A stretch of 64,000 nucleotides of DNA from Aptenodytes patagonicus (GCF_965638725.1 NC_134951.1:28961746-29025745); one strand, 5' to 3'. Shown: positions 33,129-47,212, counted from the first letter of the stretch. Translations and numbers: made by a program. The notes: generated from the sequence alone by a model not told the origin.

Positions 33129-33848
33129 GTAAGTCTGAATTTACTTATGAATCCTAATAACTGGGTTTAGCTCTGTTTTCAGATAGTGTACAATGTATCT
33201 TACGATTAAAATGAATACTTTTCATTCAAATTACTGAAGAGCAGGGAGCCAATAGGTCCAACATATTTTCAGTTAAGCTACTGGTTAGATAAGAATCCAA
33301 AAATGTCAGGTAACAATCCTGATCCTGTTAAATTTATAGAGGCAAATCTTATCCCATAAACATTTTAGGGTCAGAATTATCTAGATCTTTTTGGAAGGTT
33401 TATAGCATAGGCTAGAAATACCTAAACTAGCTTTAAAAGCACAGAAATGCCATTTATAGTCTCTTCTCCATTACTTACTATGTAGCCTAGCATAAGACTG
33501 CATGCTGGAGATTTCAGCAGTTTCAGGTATCCACTAGCCACAAGCTCCCAGAAATGGTCACATACTGTGAAGAAACTTCCGTCATGCCAGTTTTCACTTT
33601 CTTCTCCCTCACGTATCAGGCAGGGGCAGAAACTTGCAGGAGGGTTGCTTATGAGGGCCAAGCAGTGGAAGGGAGAAGTATGAAGATCACACAACGGGCT
33701 TAAAAGAGGCAATGCTGGAAGAACTGGATCAGAGTTTTTGGGAGTCAAACTTGTTTCTAATGGGAATGTTGCAGGCAGGATGACTACTAATCATCACTTG
33801 AGAAAGGTTTTCTTGTGATTTCATTTTCAAAACTGTTATTCTTTTTAG
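33129..33848 (+). other. GFRAL: GFRAL intron 5
   Basis: GT-AG intron of 720 bp. A 108-codon minus-strand frame here shows no family resemblance. Nothing else seen. Confidence 0.8.
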
Positions 33849-34176
33849 CATACACAGCAAACAGAACCTGTTTGGATGTGAACAAGGAGTGTGTTGAAGA
33901 TGAAGTATGTAACAAACAGTTGTCCCTGTACCTTAAGGTTTGCTCAGTAAATAAGAAGTGCAACATGGAAGAATGTCAAGCAGCCATAAGGTTCTTCTAT
34001 CAAAACATGCCTTTTGAAGTTGCCCAAATGATGACATTTTGTGATTGTATCCAGCCTGATGAATCCTGCCACAGAGCCAGAGAACTTCTTCATGGCAAGC
34101 CCTGTGCAGTTACTGCAGTTCCACCCCCATCATGTCTGAATGTAATCCATGTATGTGAAGAGAATGAACTGTGCAG
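33849..34176 (+). CDS. GFRAL: GFRAL exon 6: ligand-binding domain D2 and start of D3
   Basis: A 328-nt exon, phase 1 to 2, after ctttttag and before TGCAG|gtaagc. It encodes domain D2 (residues about 275-353): TCLDVNKECVEDEVC, CQAAIRFFYQNMPFEVAQMM and TFCDCIQPDESC. CQAAIRFFYQN is practically unchanged from mammals. Next is a PPPSCLNVIHVCEENELC junction starting D3. In mammalian GFRAL, D2 is the domain that contacts GDF15. Ten cysteines in D2. NRT just before the first Cys is a potential N-glycosylation site. Confidence 0.96.
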
Positions 34177-36262
34177 GTAAGCAGAAGAAAGATTTTGCCC
34201 AGTAATGTGCTTTTGAATAATGATTTGATCAAAAAAAATTTACATATACGCCATATATCTCATCTATAACAAAATTATTTTCTGTATGTTATTTACTGTA
34301 TATCATCACTTGTGTTTGACATCTTCACAGATGTCTGCATCAACTGTGGTAATTCCACAAGTAAAATGAAAAGGTTCATTTTCAGAAAGGTCTGGAATCT
34401 AGTGTGGGTTTTTCTTCTGCCTGTTTCATGACGCTTAACACCATTTCTGCTGGACAAACTATGCCATTGCATATTTTCATTACCACTTTCTTCAGATAAC
34501 ACCGGCCTGTCTGCACCTTTGCCCTCTAGCAGTTTGCACAAATTGTGCAGCAGACCGGACAAAGTTTGTTTGGTTGAAGTAATTACCTCTTCCACTGTAG
34601 AGTCTGACCCTTTGTACCCAACGGCCATACAACGAACTTGGCCCATTCAGAAAACTGTCATCTTATTCATCTCGAGCATACTGATACTTGGAAAAAGCTT
34701 CCCTGAAACATGCACAGACCACCAAACTCATGAAGAATAATGCAGTTTTCAGATTTGATTTATTTTAGAAAACACGCAACAGGATTAGTCCGTATTTGTA
34801 GTTCTACTTAATTGCCACCATTTGTGGATGGTCAGTTGGCTCACTTTGGTTTTCAGTGCAGTCACCGGTTCCCTTGTGGATTAGACCTGAGTTTTACCTC
34901 AAAGCTGTGATCAAATTAACCTTCAGTCAACAAACCAGGAGGCCAAGAGACGCTTTCAGGTCTGTGCAGGCTATTCAGATTGACGTCAGTGGGAATTGCC
35001 CCCTTTCATGTCAAGAAGAACTGGGCTACAAATGTATGTCTGTGCATGTGCATGTGTACACATGCAATATCGTAATGGAGACTTGCTGAATTACCCATTA
35101 TTTTGGGAACATTAATGTTTCCTGGCACTGGCAATAAATGGATATAATTAGCAAAATTACTCTGTGAATTATGGCTAGCCATATCTATAAATCAGGAGGT
35201 GAATAAAAATAATTCCATTAGCACAGAGGTGGCATCTGCTTTGAAACCTTTGCTTGTGTAATGAAAAGATTTACAATAATGTCCTAGCTGGTATTGTAAC
35301 AGTCCATGTTTTTCCATGTGACTTGCTTGTTACAGCTACACAATATCAACAGTAAATTAATAGCCTAATTTTATGATTAAGGAAGTAATGTTTTAATATA
35401 TTAATGTACAATATACAACAACAGTTTACCTTTATCGTCCCCTAATACTTAATGTAAGTGATAAATCGGTTTCTAATTAATATCTACAGATTTCCTAGTT
35501 AACTTGTAAAAGATGCTTTCTATTGTCATACATAGTGCATTAAAGGCCAATTTTATTCTATCCTGAGAGTAAATAAACCGAAATAATTTGAGATTATTGA
35601 GCTGGGAAACAAGTTAATTCTTCTCGTAACTTATCTCTGCTATCAATTAATCTTGAAGGTCAACTGAATTACTTCTAATTTTTCCTGATCCTTGGACATT
35701 TTGTATTTTGTTAGCATTCAGGGGGAGGAGGGGTTGGCATTGTATGTAGATTATTTTATGTAAAATAAGTTGAATATTCATTCTTCCTTCACACTGCCCA
35801 ACAAATTGATCCACTAGTACGGCACCTGTTTTGGTCGCATTGTGGCGACTGGTCTAATTCCTCTATCTGCATTTCTTCTCTGAGGATCTGAGACTGTTGG
35901 TATTCACACTGATTTTTGCTGGACCCTGGGAAATCTCCACAGTGCTGATTAGAAGTGCACTTGCTTTTTCTCAAAAACTTTTTCATAAAAACAAGTTTTT
36001 CCTCAAATTACAATTTTGCAGATTTCACTCAAACCAATTAGGTGCAAATCAGAGAAGAGTTTAGGCCAGCTATCACAGAATATTGTGATTTTTAAGGCTT
36101 GAGTGGTACTCAAGTGGTAAATGTGTGTATAGACAAATGTGTGTATAGTGGTAAATGTGTGTCTATACAAGTGGTCTCTTTTCATGATGATCCTTAAATG
36201 TCTTTTTGTGAAATCACAGAGTTTTTAAACTGTCACTGTATACTTCTTTTTTTTTCCACCAG
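34177..36262 (+). other. GFRAL: GFRAL intron 6
   Basis: GT-AG intron of 2.1 kb with a T-rich tract before the acceptor. Short local repeats of 'gtggtaaatgtgtgt' lie at about 36107-36165. No coding segment found. Confidence 0.8.
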
Positions 36263-36522
36263 GAAAAAATACACAACTTTTCGGTCAAAGTGTTGGAGAC
36301 ACGTGACAAAAAAATGCTACGATGATGAAGCTTGTCTTGAAACTTTAATCAAGGGTGACATGCCCTGTTCTGCAAATGCTGATTGCAAAGCAGCCTACAT
36401 TAGCAACTGGGGCACGATGCTGCGCGTGGAGTGCACCTGCCAGAATTTACTTCCCACAGAGCAGCCTTTGTGCAAGCTCTTCCATCACATGCTTCACAGC
36501 AAATCCTGCTTCAGTGAGTTAC
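36263..36522 (+). CDS. GFRAL: GFRAL exon 7: domain D3
   Basis: This exon begins after tttttttttccaccag and completes an Arg codon (AG|G) in phase 2. It reads KYTTFRSKCWRHVTKKC, DCKAAYISNWGTMLRVECTC and LCKLFHHMLHSKSCF. D3 spans residues about 363-459 across exons 6-7 with twelve cysteines. Mammalian GFRAL D3 has the same FQSKCWQRV, DCKAAYI and HMLHRKSCF anchors. D3 is the domain closest to the membrane and is involved in RET engagement. The exon has two usable donors nine bases apart in the same phase: 36513|gtgagt and 36522|gtgagt. I list the longer form (SCFSELRQIS); the shorter gives SCFSQIS. Confidence 0.95.
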
Positions 36523-39500
36523 GTGAGTAACACATAAAACAGTTTTAAAGAGTGTTGAAATGCTGACTTATACCAGATCTTTACTATATCTTTGCTACCA
36601 CTGATTTCAACAAGATTTATATCTGCGGGTTTTTTAATCCAAATCAAAATACAAATTGCATGTACAGTTTTTTCCTCTGGTCTTGGGAAATATTTTATAT
36701 TAGTAGTAAATCAATAAAATTGACTGCATGAATTGAACTTGCTGGAATAACAATAAAAGAATAATTTCTGGGGTCTATACTATTACGCAGATTAGAAAAA
36801 TCCAAAGCCTTCCTGTCATTGGCTTAATGTTGTACTTTGGTACACTGTTTTTACAAATAATATGACATATTATGTTGTTTTCTTTCTTTTCTTCTTGGAG
36901 TCTAAATATTAGTATAGCTTACACACATTTAGCAACAGACTTCATTCCACAGAAAATAACCTCAACGATTTACATAAGACCTCTCAAAGAAAATGCTGCT
37001 GTGAATGGAGGCTTCAGGATTTGGCCTTCAGTAAAAACACTGTGGTTAACTCAGATGAAATGTATATACTTTGTCAGAACCAGTAAAGCCTTTCATGTGC
37101 TAAATCACCTACTTATTTTTGTTAAATGTAAAAGTCCTTGCCAAGTCTTTGTTTAAGAGAAAATTTAGTGCAATAAATGGCAACGTGGGAGCAAATATTC
37201 ATGTTTTAGTCTGAATCAGCAGCGTGCCTTCAAAGCAAATCCTCTGTTTGTCCCCACTTATTGTTCTTTGGGTTACATCACTGGGTGGTTCCTGGACTCC
37301 TGCAGCCTAAAAGTGAACCTGAAGGTTCATCTGCCGCCTCTGCAATGCTCCAGCTACTTCCAGGCATCCAGTCCATGGACCAGAGTAAAGATCAATGTAC
37401 CCTCTTCTCCTCAAATCTCTATCTATCACACCAGCTATTTTGCTGTATAAATCCCCTAAGGATACACTTCTTGCTAGTGCATCATACCCTATGCCAGTCG
37501 TCTTCTATATGTAATTATATATATTCTCAACCTCGCTTGGGAGAGGTAACTATATCTAATGATTTCAATGAAAAGCAATGACTATTTCATAGTTCCATCT
37601 GATGGACTTTTAAAAACATGTATTAATTGCATGCATGTGTTTCATTGAATGAATTAGCTAATTTTTTAGTTTTAGTGGCCAAAATGTTACCACTGATAAG
37701 GGTGTAATTTTTTTCTTGTCACTCCAAGTCTACCCAGAAATTAAAATCAAGTTGCTGAAACACTGCCCTTAAGCTTAGTTTATCACTACTAAAATTCAGA
37801 CTTGTAGAAAAGATTAAAAATCATATAACAACTCCTCTGGAAAAGTGGTACCATACACACTTAGATTTGAGACTACTGGCAGTGATTTTGCTGATGAATG
37901 TTATTTATTTGTTTGCTTGCTTTATGGCTGCATTTAATGGTCCAAATTAGTGATCACATCATCGTGTTAGTTATTCTTTACCTACAAAGCAAAAAGATGA
38001 CCCTCATGTCATAATAATCAAATAAATGCTCATGAGCTTTTGCCATTCCCTGAAGCAGTCTCAGGATAAAATGTGGGGGTTTTGTCATGGAAACTTCCCT
38101 AACCTAATAGGGATTGAAGAACGGATGCTTGCTTGCTCCTGTGGTGCAATGAATTCCTTCTAGTTAAACAAAAACTGTTTGGGGATGCAGGGCCTTTGGC
38201 TGAGTAAAGGATTGGCACCTTCTCTACAGAACATTTGCAGAGCCTTGTGAATCTTGCTTTTGTTTTTTCTAGATGTCTAGTTGTAATGCAGCTAAACTGA
38301 AGACAGAGATGATTATGGGTTTGATTGTAAGGCACAGTGTTAAATGCCATTATCTGCATGGCAGCTCAGAGACGTGGAGTGAGTGCTCCGTTGCAGACCT
38401 CATCCAACCTCATCCAACCCCTTCTGCTAACTCAGAAGGGTTCACTGGGTGTGAAGTTTGGATAACTTTCACTCTTACAGTGGTGATGACTTCTAACATT
38501 GAAGTCTTTCTGAATGGGCAAATACCTAGGGCTAGCAAAAGGGATCTTTGCCTCTAGAACTGGTGTGAACAGACCAGCAAGTGGTGTTTACACCATCACA
38601 TCTTCCTACTCTTGTACGGCACTGCCTTGCTACAAGTGTTTGCTTTTGGGGCTGTGCTTACAGGATTAAAGTTTGCTGCAGACTCAGTAAAAGGCAAGAA
38701 CTATGAGTAACTGGCCGCTATATGAGACAGAAACACAGCATGGATCAGTGCCAATGTAGGATCAGTGTCACAATGGGAATAAGCAAAAATGCCAGTGACA
38801 GAAAGTAAAAAGTTAAGTTTCCAAAATATTTTAACTCCGGGTTGTACTTTTGGATCTCACAGAAAAAATACATTAGAAAGAGATTTAGTCCATTGCTATT
38901 TAGACAATGTTCCAGGCTGCAAACATGAGCCTCTGTTGTATTGTTTTCATTCCTCTAGGGAATAAAAATTTCTCAGTTTACAGTTCATGTGAGTGATCAT
39001 GCATAGTCTTGTATGGTTTAGCCTCTTGCTCTGCAAACTATTGTACTTAGGTAAACCTTTTATTTTTCATTTCAACAGAAGATATATATTTTCAGATACA
39101 TTCATGAAATTATGCCTACTAAGAGGACAGGCCTTTGTGAAAAACTTGATTGAGGTCTAGCAATTCATTTGGAGAATAAGCTCTGCCTTTTGGAAATTAC
39201 TTCAAACTACTACGCATTTCTCATTAGTTCTATATTGGTTTGGTGGGCCCAATTCTTTTGGTGGGCCTATTTCTAAAATATTTTATGTGAAAAGAGAATG
39301 TATGCTGATTTAAGGCAGAGAATATTTTTAAAGCACGCTTGTCCCCCGTAAGACAAACTACAGGGGAAGTTTAACTGAGATGTCAAAGGAAGAACTCTCA
39401 TTCACTCATTCATTTTGTTCATCGAGGATCAGTAAACAATATTTTTAAATAGCTGCCTTTATAAATTCTGTGACTCTTATCAAAACACCAAACAGCAATA

Positions 39501-39561
39501 TTCACTTGAATTATTATTTTAAAGTAATATTTTGAATGGATATTTGCTTTCCAATATTCAG
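36523..39561 (+). other. GFRAL: GFRAL intron 7
   Basis: GT-AG intron of 3.0 kb. Frames in it are short with no family resemblance. No repeat recognised. Confidence 0.8.
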
Positions 39562-39660
39562 GTCAAATTTCCATTAAGAAGAAAGGTTTCCATTGGGTAA
39601 ATACAGAAATGCCAGGAGAAAAGCTTTCCAGAGCACAGCTCCATTCTTCTTCAATCAATG
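39562..39660 (+). CDS. GFRAL: GFRAL exon 8: juxtamembrane stalk
   Basis: A 99-nt exon (33 codons, phase 1-1) after ccaatattcag and before AATCAATG|gtgagt. It encodes QISIKKKGFHWVNTEMPGEK and then LSRAQLHSSSIN. It corresponds to the poorly conserved stalk of mammalian GFRAL between D3 and the membrane (ending FNGE there, INGE here). Sequence similarity is weak; support is mainly phase, splice sites and order. Confidence 0.78.
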
Positions 39661-42600
39661 GTGAGTTTGGGAAAACCACTCCATGGTTTTCATAGAAGTA
39701 CTCTTGAAATTTCCCTCGTGTATGATAGGGAAGACTAAAGGTTGGATCCCTTGGGTGGGTTCAGGCAAGTGAGCTCTACCTGTTGCTCCCCCCTTCAACA
39801 TAATGTGGAAAAATCTCTCTACCTGTTTGGCTTAGCTTATATAACCACAAAATAAAGATAATGAGACTGAACCAATTTCTCTGATAAGTGGGTTTGCAAT
39901 AGATGTCTCACAATCACTATATTATAATTGGGGAAAATTAAGCTATTAAGCCCACCAGAGCCTGACTCTCCGTACAGTCCTTAGAGAGTAGTAGTCATAA
40001 TGTGTAATACAAGTTATTAGCTTTGATGTCACACCTACTTCTCTCCTATCCCTCTTGACTTTTTGTGCCATAGTAGTTACAACAACGAAATTAGGAAGCC
40101 ACAGTAAGTGGTCTGAGGAGGGGTTTGTGTTACACTCCATCATACTTTACCTTCTCATGCAAGAGAAGGGCATGCAATTGCAGATCATGATATCCCATGG
40201 GCTGAAGAGCTGCATCTGGTTTTATTTCCATGCATTTACAGTAAGCAATTAAGTGACATAAAGTTAAAGGATATTGAATTAATATACAAATTTTCTCATG
40301 GTTGAAATAATATTAATTTTATATTCCCTTTTGAAGGCCCAATTACAGAGTGAGAACACTAAAGAGCTTAATGCACAAATATCGACTCTAACGAGAATGA
40401 CCTGTTCTACCTTGCATGGGGCAGATTACAATACTCCAGACATTACTGTGAATTAGTTCCCAGAACCGTTCATATTGAACACTTTTAACAGTGAAAAAAA
40501 TAATTCAAGCTCTGCATGCAGTACAAAATGAAGGGACTTCTGTCATCTCTATCCTTCAACTATTGCTGAAGTGGGTAACCTGGGAAGTATAAAAATAGAT
40601 TCATGGGAATGGGATTCCTGAGACCTGTATGTGAATAATTAAGCATTCAGCTGTAATTTTAGCATTTAAATTACTTAAGAATCATGCATGTCATCCAAGT
40701 GCTCTGTGTAGCCAAAGAAGAAAGTCAGGGACCCTCAGAGGAAGATTAATCCCACCTTTTCAGACTGTCTTTGCTGGCAGTGTTGGCTTCTCTTTGCCGA
40801 CTACAGAGGAAGCCTGAATCTCTAGCTGGAACGAGACTCTAGTGGTTAAATAATGCAAGCTAGAATGCAAGAAATCCTGCTCTAAGTGAGAAAATGCAAA
40901 ATGTGAGATATTTCACCCCTGTGACTAGTTCTAACTGCAGACCCTTTCAGTGGGTAAAATGTATTATACATTTCCCTCAGAGATTCAGATAAATGTTTGC
41001 AAAAAGCAGCCTGCACCCAGTTAATTCTGTTCCCATTGAAGTCTGAATACTTTCCAAAAACCTGTCCTTGAACTCTTAACAGAATTTTGTACGGCCTTAG
41101 AAAAATAAAAAGAATGCTGACCAGCCTAAACCGTACAATAAAATATTCCTTCTATTGGAGCTGTCATGTACACTAGATGGGAATTCTCTAAGCTATAAAT
41201 GTCTCATAGGAAGCCAGGTCAAGGAGAAGAATCTGATTCAGGATATCTACCTGATGATAAAAACCATATTGCAAATTATTTCATAAATCCCACTGCCAAA
41301 AACCTAACCCGGTATCCTGGATTCATATGCCAGTAAATGTGCATTACTCAGGCTGCAAAGGGAGTTATCATCTTTGCAAAATATTTATCTTTACTAAAAT
41401 CAAATCCCAAGAAGAGTCCCAGGCTGAAGAGGCAAAATGGCTAAGTTATCAAATATGGCCTTTTTGTGTGTGTGAAGACATTTGAAGATACTTGCTTTTT
41501 GGCTATTTTCTGCTTGGAAAGCAGAAGATACAATTTGCCGATGTCTTGTCCCTACATCAAAATCTCAGAAGAATCATCTAGTTACTTTGTCATTGAAAGA
41601 TACAAGGATGTCTTTCACCAATTCAAACTAATGACTTTCTACAGATGAACACGCTCAGAAGAAACTGAGTATTTCTTCAACTTTTTCTTAATTTTATAAT
41701 TTAAAAAACCCCACTTACTGTTCAAAAAAGAGTAAGACTTCTCCATTCCATTCAGTGGCATCGCAAATCATGCCACTGGATAAGATTGGTTTTAATAAAA
41801 GGAGTCTTTCACACTAAATAATAAATCTAAACTTATATATATTTGCAAATAAATATAACCCTGTTCAGTTGGAAGAATATTATTCCAGCTTTTGGTGTAA
41901 CCGTATGATAACAGGATTGTGTAAAAATCTTGACTGGATTTACACTCATTCACATACCCAGAGGGTACAGGCCAAACCAGTTGTCTGTGGGCTGATACAA
42001 CCCTGTTAACAAGATGTGATGCGGACAGAGTCCTAACCATACAAAAGTTAATGAGACTTTTGCTGTAAGCTTAGATGGGGCCAGAATTTTATGTCATTTT
42101 CGAAACAACATCAAAAAGTGATAAATCAAACAAAAATTCTCCAAACTTCAAAAATGTTGTTATTGCCTACCTAGTTATGCACTTTCAGCCCAGTTTTGAC
42201 TTTATCCTATGCAAATTATCTCCATGATTTTACAGATCCACATAATTTAAAAGATTGCTTCCCACACTTTAATTTGAAAAATGATTCATGTGTGAAGATA
42301 AGCATTTACTTTCATCGGCATAGAGCTTTGGAGCTGAAGTATTTTTTGGCTGGAAGAGAAAGCTAGAAATACAGAACTCTTATCCTGTTCTTGTGAGATA
42401 CAATAAAATTGGGCTTGACCCAACACTGTTGAAATTAATCTCATTTTGTCTTAAATTGTAGAGTTATCATATATTTCTTACTGAGTTTTGCCATGCTGAG
42501 AATCTAGATAAACAAGTAATTGGCAGGGTTTATCTATAATTATACCAGCTGCTGTGGGAACTGAGATTAGTTCAGCTCCAGCAACTTTAATTTGTAAGGT

Positions 42601-45600
42601 ATGAAACATTATCAATCTGATTGTTTTATACATGTAGAAAAAAGCCTGTGACAAGCTGCAGGTAGCCAAGAAACCTCTGAGCACCAGCCAGAATTAATCT
42701 GTCCAATGAACATTCACAGCCACTTCACTATGTATACATAAGCAGGTAGATTTACACGAGTGTAATCCCACTAATTGTTCCAGCTGCTGAGCCCACAGCT
42801 ATCCTCTACCGAACTTCATCACTAGAAATGTCTGTGTGTCTATGTAGACAGCTCCAGCTAGTGCTTCAGTGGTACCTGCAGCCCAGTCATTGTGTCCCTG
42901 AGGTTCGCAGCCCATCCTAGGAAGGGCAAGACATGCATCACGCAGCCGCAGTGGCCCTGCTATAGACCTGCCCCGAGGTGAGAAGGTCCACGAGCTTCTC
43001 ATGACTACAGGCCACCTCCATGGGACAGAGCAGCCCTCCCAGCACCTCTCAGCCCTTCCCCTTGCAATGGAAATGACCGCTTTCCACATGTGTCGATTCA
43101 CTCTTTGCAGGACTGAGCTGGAAACATCTCGTATTTTAGCCACCTCCTATTATAAGACTAGCACCACATGTGTCTCTCTTTCTCCATGGTACATGCAGAT
43201 ATTTGTATTCCTTTCTCCATCTAGTCAGAGAACCCCAACCAGGTTTGATCGTCCGCACCTCAGTCAGTTGAGAGAAGTACTGAAATAGGGACAGCTGTTT
43301 CTTAGAAGAGTCATGACATAGGAACGTTATGTACACTACATTTTTTACCATTTCTGTTAACAACAGGAAATTATTCTAACTTTTAATCACGTTTCTAATG
43401 CTTGCGATGGATCTATCTGCTCTCCAGAGCATGTTGGACAGTTAGACTTGATGATCTTAAAGGTCTTTTCCAACCTAAATGATTCTATGACTCTATGATT
43501 CCAGTGAACTGTGAACGGACACACAGCATGAGAGCTAAGGTTGTTTACTGATCCATAACTACAGTTGTGCCTAATTTCAGTCAGTGTTTTTATTGTTCGT
43601 TTAGGGCACTGTTTTTTAAGCCTTAACTCGTTGTTAGTTAGATCATGTTCAGATGATCAATACCATGTATGGAGAGATCAAAATGGGATAATACAGCCTG
43701 TTGTGTCACAGGAATTGAAATGCGGATTCTGGTAGTTTTCATGGACAAGATTTGGGAAGAACAGAGCCAAAATTTCATACCTATATTTCTTAACTTCCCT
43801 AGCACTATTTCACATTTCAAGAACTGTTTGGATATAGATTAATAGTGAAAATTTCTATAAAATTGCTTCTGGATTTTTAAAGAGCAGAATGCCTACCAAT
43901 AAACCACCCCAACAACAAGGGAAGATGCATAACCACATTCAAGTAGTTAAACCACAAAGAATATATAAAATGAAGAATTAGCTCTTCAGCCACAAAATTG
44001 TGCCCTCTCCTAGCCTTACAAATTCCCTCACTTCTCAGAAGGTAGGAGAAAATATATGGCTTCTAGCATGATCTCATCATTATCATCTTTCTTGTGTTCC
44101 CCGTAGAAGTAAAAATGTTAGCATCCACATCTCTTTTACCAGCAATTACTTCACCAAAAACATAGCATTTTATAAGATTTTGACAAAAAATAGAACATTT
44201 TGATTTCATTTGATCATTTCAGAGTGGTATTTTTTATCAAAATGAAACACTTTTTCCAACTTTTTAAAGAAAAATATTACAATGTTTTGGTGAAATTATA
44301 TTAGCCCATTTTTAATCATCCATGACTGTTGCTTCTAATAATTTTCCTAGTCTTGTGGTAAGTGATGTACTTTAAAAATTTCTGTTTGCCTTAAATATGT
44401 GTGAACCTCACTTTCCACTTCAAAAAAGTAGGAAACTTTTGCCCCTATGACTGCTCCTGCAGTTGTAGAAAGTTTTAAAAAATGACTGAGTGTACAATTA
44501 AGATTCAGAAACTGCAAAAAAAGCCTAAAAATTATTCTTTTCCTAAAACTCATCATCGTAAAGAAATGTTGTACCTTGAGAGGAGAGCCAACTGCTGATC
44601 TATTTTTTAATGTATGATATTAGCAGTCCTGCACTGAGACTAAGATAGACCTCGCCCCTCTTCCTTCAAAAATTCACCACATTAAATATCTTTCAGTAGC
44701 TTGCAGCATTAGGTGGTATGTTCATTCCGTGCAACTTGTGATGGTTCAATCATTGCTTTCATTTTTCTTTTATTGGAAAACTTGACTTTTGGATAGCTTT
44801 TTGAGAAAAAGTGAGCGTCATCCTGCAATAAAAACCAGGCAGATCCAAGCCCTTGCTCAGCTCTTGCTCATTGCTTGCCTCGTTGTAGAATATATATTCA
44901 CTCTCTCTTACTGGAGCTGCTCCAGTATCCATACCACCTGTGTTTCTATTGTACTATACGCTACATCCGTTGCATATATATAGCGTATACAGAAATGTCT
45001 CATTTAGGGTCCTTATGTGCACAGGCACAAACGCACAAGCACACAAAACATATAATAACTGATAACTGATTCAGAGACCAGAATTTGGCCTTCTCACAGC
45101 CCAGATAAGTGGCCCAGTGATGGGACCAGGCCTCCATCTCTTTCTTGGTGAATGTTTCACTGACTGTGTAAGGTAGAGGAGCTTGGGAAGAGCTAAGGAC
45201 CTCTGCATTTGAGTTCCTATATAAGCAAAACTTATTTTATTGTATAAACACGACAGAATCAGTGCAACAGGAAAGTAACAGAAAGGTCTCGTGTTTTATG
45301 CTTGCGGCTCTGGATTTGAGTCCTCTTGTCAAGTCACCCAACTTCCGCAGCTTTCCATCCCAGGTTCAGGGCTTACATTACATTCTCAACTGAAACTTCT
45401 CCTTCAGAATATTTGATCAAAACTGATGGATTCATTCCTCCAGGAAAAATAAGTTTCTCCTCATTTGGAAAACAAAAGTTGAAACAACTCCCAGTTTTTC
45501 AACAGTTGGAATTTTTAGCGCATAAGCCACCTAAGTGACTTTTTGGTGAGAAGCCTAAGAGAAAGAGGAAACCCCATGGGCTCGGGGCCCAGAAACACAG

Positions 45601-46065
45601 TGTTAGATCCCATTTTACATTAATTTGACTCTAGATCAAATATTGCTGCACACTGCAATTATGATAATATGCAAAAAAGGAAAAGAGGTCTAGCAGGTAA
45701 GTAAGATCCAGGTCTCCTCTGATACACAGAATAAAATTAACACCTTAAAATCAATGGGGAGAATACTCCAAAACACAAATCTACCCCTGGAGTAGAGTAA
45801 AAGGTAGTGCTACACATATGAAGTGCTATTGGAGCTGGTATTTACTAAAAGGAGTCTGAAAATGATTTTGCACCAACTGGTGAAGGAAGAGTTATTCCTA
45901 CCATTGGCATACCATCTAGGTCTTTTTCCTCCTTTTAATTACTTATGTCAGAATTGATAGCTAATTTAGCTTACATATGTATGCATTCCAATTCAGATCT
46001 CAAACCTGATTCTTATTACTGAAGAAGTAAACGTTTCATGTCTGCTTTCTGTTTTTTACTCATAG
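39661..46065 (+). other. GFRAL: GFRAL intron 8 (6.4 kb)
   Basis: GT-AG intron. The only clear repeat is a CR1 tail at 43432-43500. Other ORFs are short and unrecognised. Confidence 0.75.
43432..43500 (+). mobile_element. CR1 LINE 3' tail fragment
   Basis: 'ttggacagttagacttgatg' leads into 'aggtcttttccaacctaaat' and 'gattctatgactctatgatt', the CR1 3' end in plus orientation. Only about 70 bp. Confidence 0.9.
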
Positions 46066-46147
46066 GTGAAACAGTCTACATTATTGCCTATTCCTCCTGC
46101 ATAGTTCTCATCCTAGGAATAGTCCTGTTGACTCTCCTAAAGATCAG
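46066..46147 (+). CDS. GFRAL: GFRAL exon 9: transmembrane helix
   Basis: An 82-nt exon between ctcatag and ATCAG|gtaatt. It encodes GETVYIIAYSSCIVLILG then IVLLTLLKIR: one hydrophobic helix of about 20 residues (about 501-520) followed by Lys/Arg. This is what separates GFRAL from the GPI-anchored GFR-alpha-1 to -4: it spans the membrane. Mammalian GFRAL has GEVIYAAM and ILLLVMVKLR here. Confidence 0.93.
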
Positions 46148-47124
46148 GTAATTTGATAGGGATATTAAACATTGGTTCTAGGAAATTGCAAAAGCAGAAA
46201 ATAAAATGTTTTGACTTAGTTAAGAGGTTGGCACTGCTATTGTCTTTAAAAACAGTCCAGCATGCCCCAGTGATGGAAAGAACTGACATTGCGGGTGTCA
46301 GCAGGGAGGAGTGAAATACGATGCGTATCTACAATGCCCTCCATTCATGCAGAGATCCCAGGCTTCAGGAGGTTTCATTTCCTGTCCCATGGCAGGGGAA
46401 GGTGAAATCTGAATTCAAAAATTCTGTGAGGCTACCTTCCTAGCCCTGTAGCAGGCAGAGGTAATGCAGAAAGGAAATGAGAATATTCAGCATTATAACA
46501 TATTTAGAAACCAAACCGTGAATGCTGCTATTGTAGTTAATATTCTTGCCAAATGCCATTTTTGCTGATAGGATTCTGTAAACATTCCCCCACACACAGT
46601 ATGAGAAACTGCCCATACACCAATGCTTGGTAAGAAAACAGAAATGTGCATTCACTTAGTCAAATGAACATGGCTTTTTCTTAAGTGATACATTTTCTTG
46701 GACCAAATTAAATGGCCAGATTTCAAGAATTACATTGTCAGATGATAGGTAACAGAACATGATGTAGCAGGAGCTATATATAGTGGGAGGGATATTGAGT
46801 CAAATTTCATTATTAAATTCAGAGGCAGATCAAAGAGGAATCATGCAGAAAAATGCAAAAGGCAAGTCAAGGATATATGGGAAAAGAGGCTTTCTCTTTT
46901 GGTTTGCAGTTACAGGAATATCAGCATATAAATAAAACTCAGATTTAAAGAATACAGGGGATGGAAGAAAGAACAGTACATTAATAACGGTGAAGGGAAT
47001 TATTTTATACCACAGTGTTCATCATAAAAAGAGGGGAATTTTGCCACTGATTTCAATTAAGCCAAAGTTCAAACCAAAAGCTGTATGGTTTATTGTTAAA
47101 TACATGCACATTCTTTGTTTTCAG
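46148..47124 (+). other. GFRAL: GFRAL intron 9
   Basis: GT-AG intron of 977 bp. No recognisable content. Confidence 0.8.
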
Positions 47125-47212
47125 AGCCTGCAGAACAAAACGTGAGTCAAGAAGTCCCTCACCAGACCATTCTTCTGAAACATTTATGGTCCGTTATAAA
47201 AGTCACAGATGA
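47125..47212 (+). CDS. GFRAL: GFRAL exon 10: cytoplasmic tail and stop
   Basis: After ttgttttcag the phase-2 Arg is completed and the frame reads ACRTKRESRSPSPDHSSE, then TFMVRYKSHR and TGA at 47210-47212. This gives a 552-residue precursor. The tail is short, basic and Ser-rich with no kinase motif, as expected for a co-receptor that signals through RET. It is slightly longer than the mammalian tail, from memory. Similarity is weak, so the call rests on position, phase and the poly(A) signal just after it. Confidence 0.8.
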
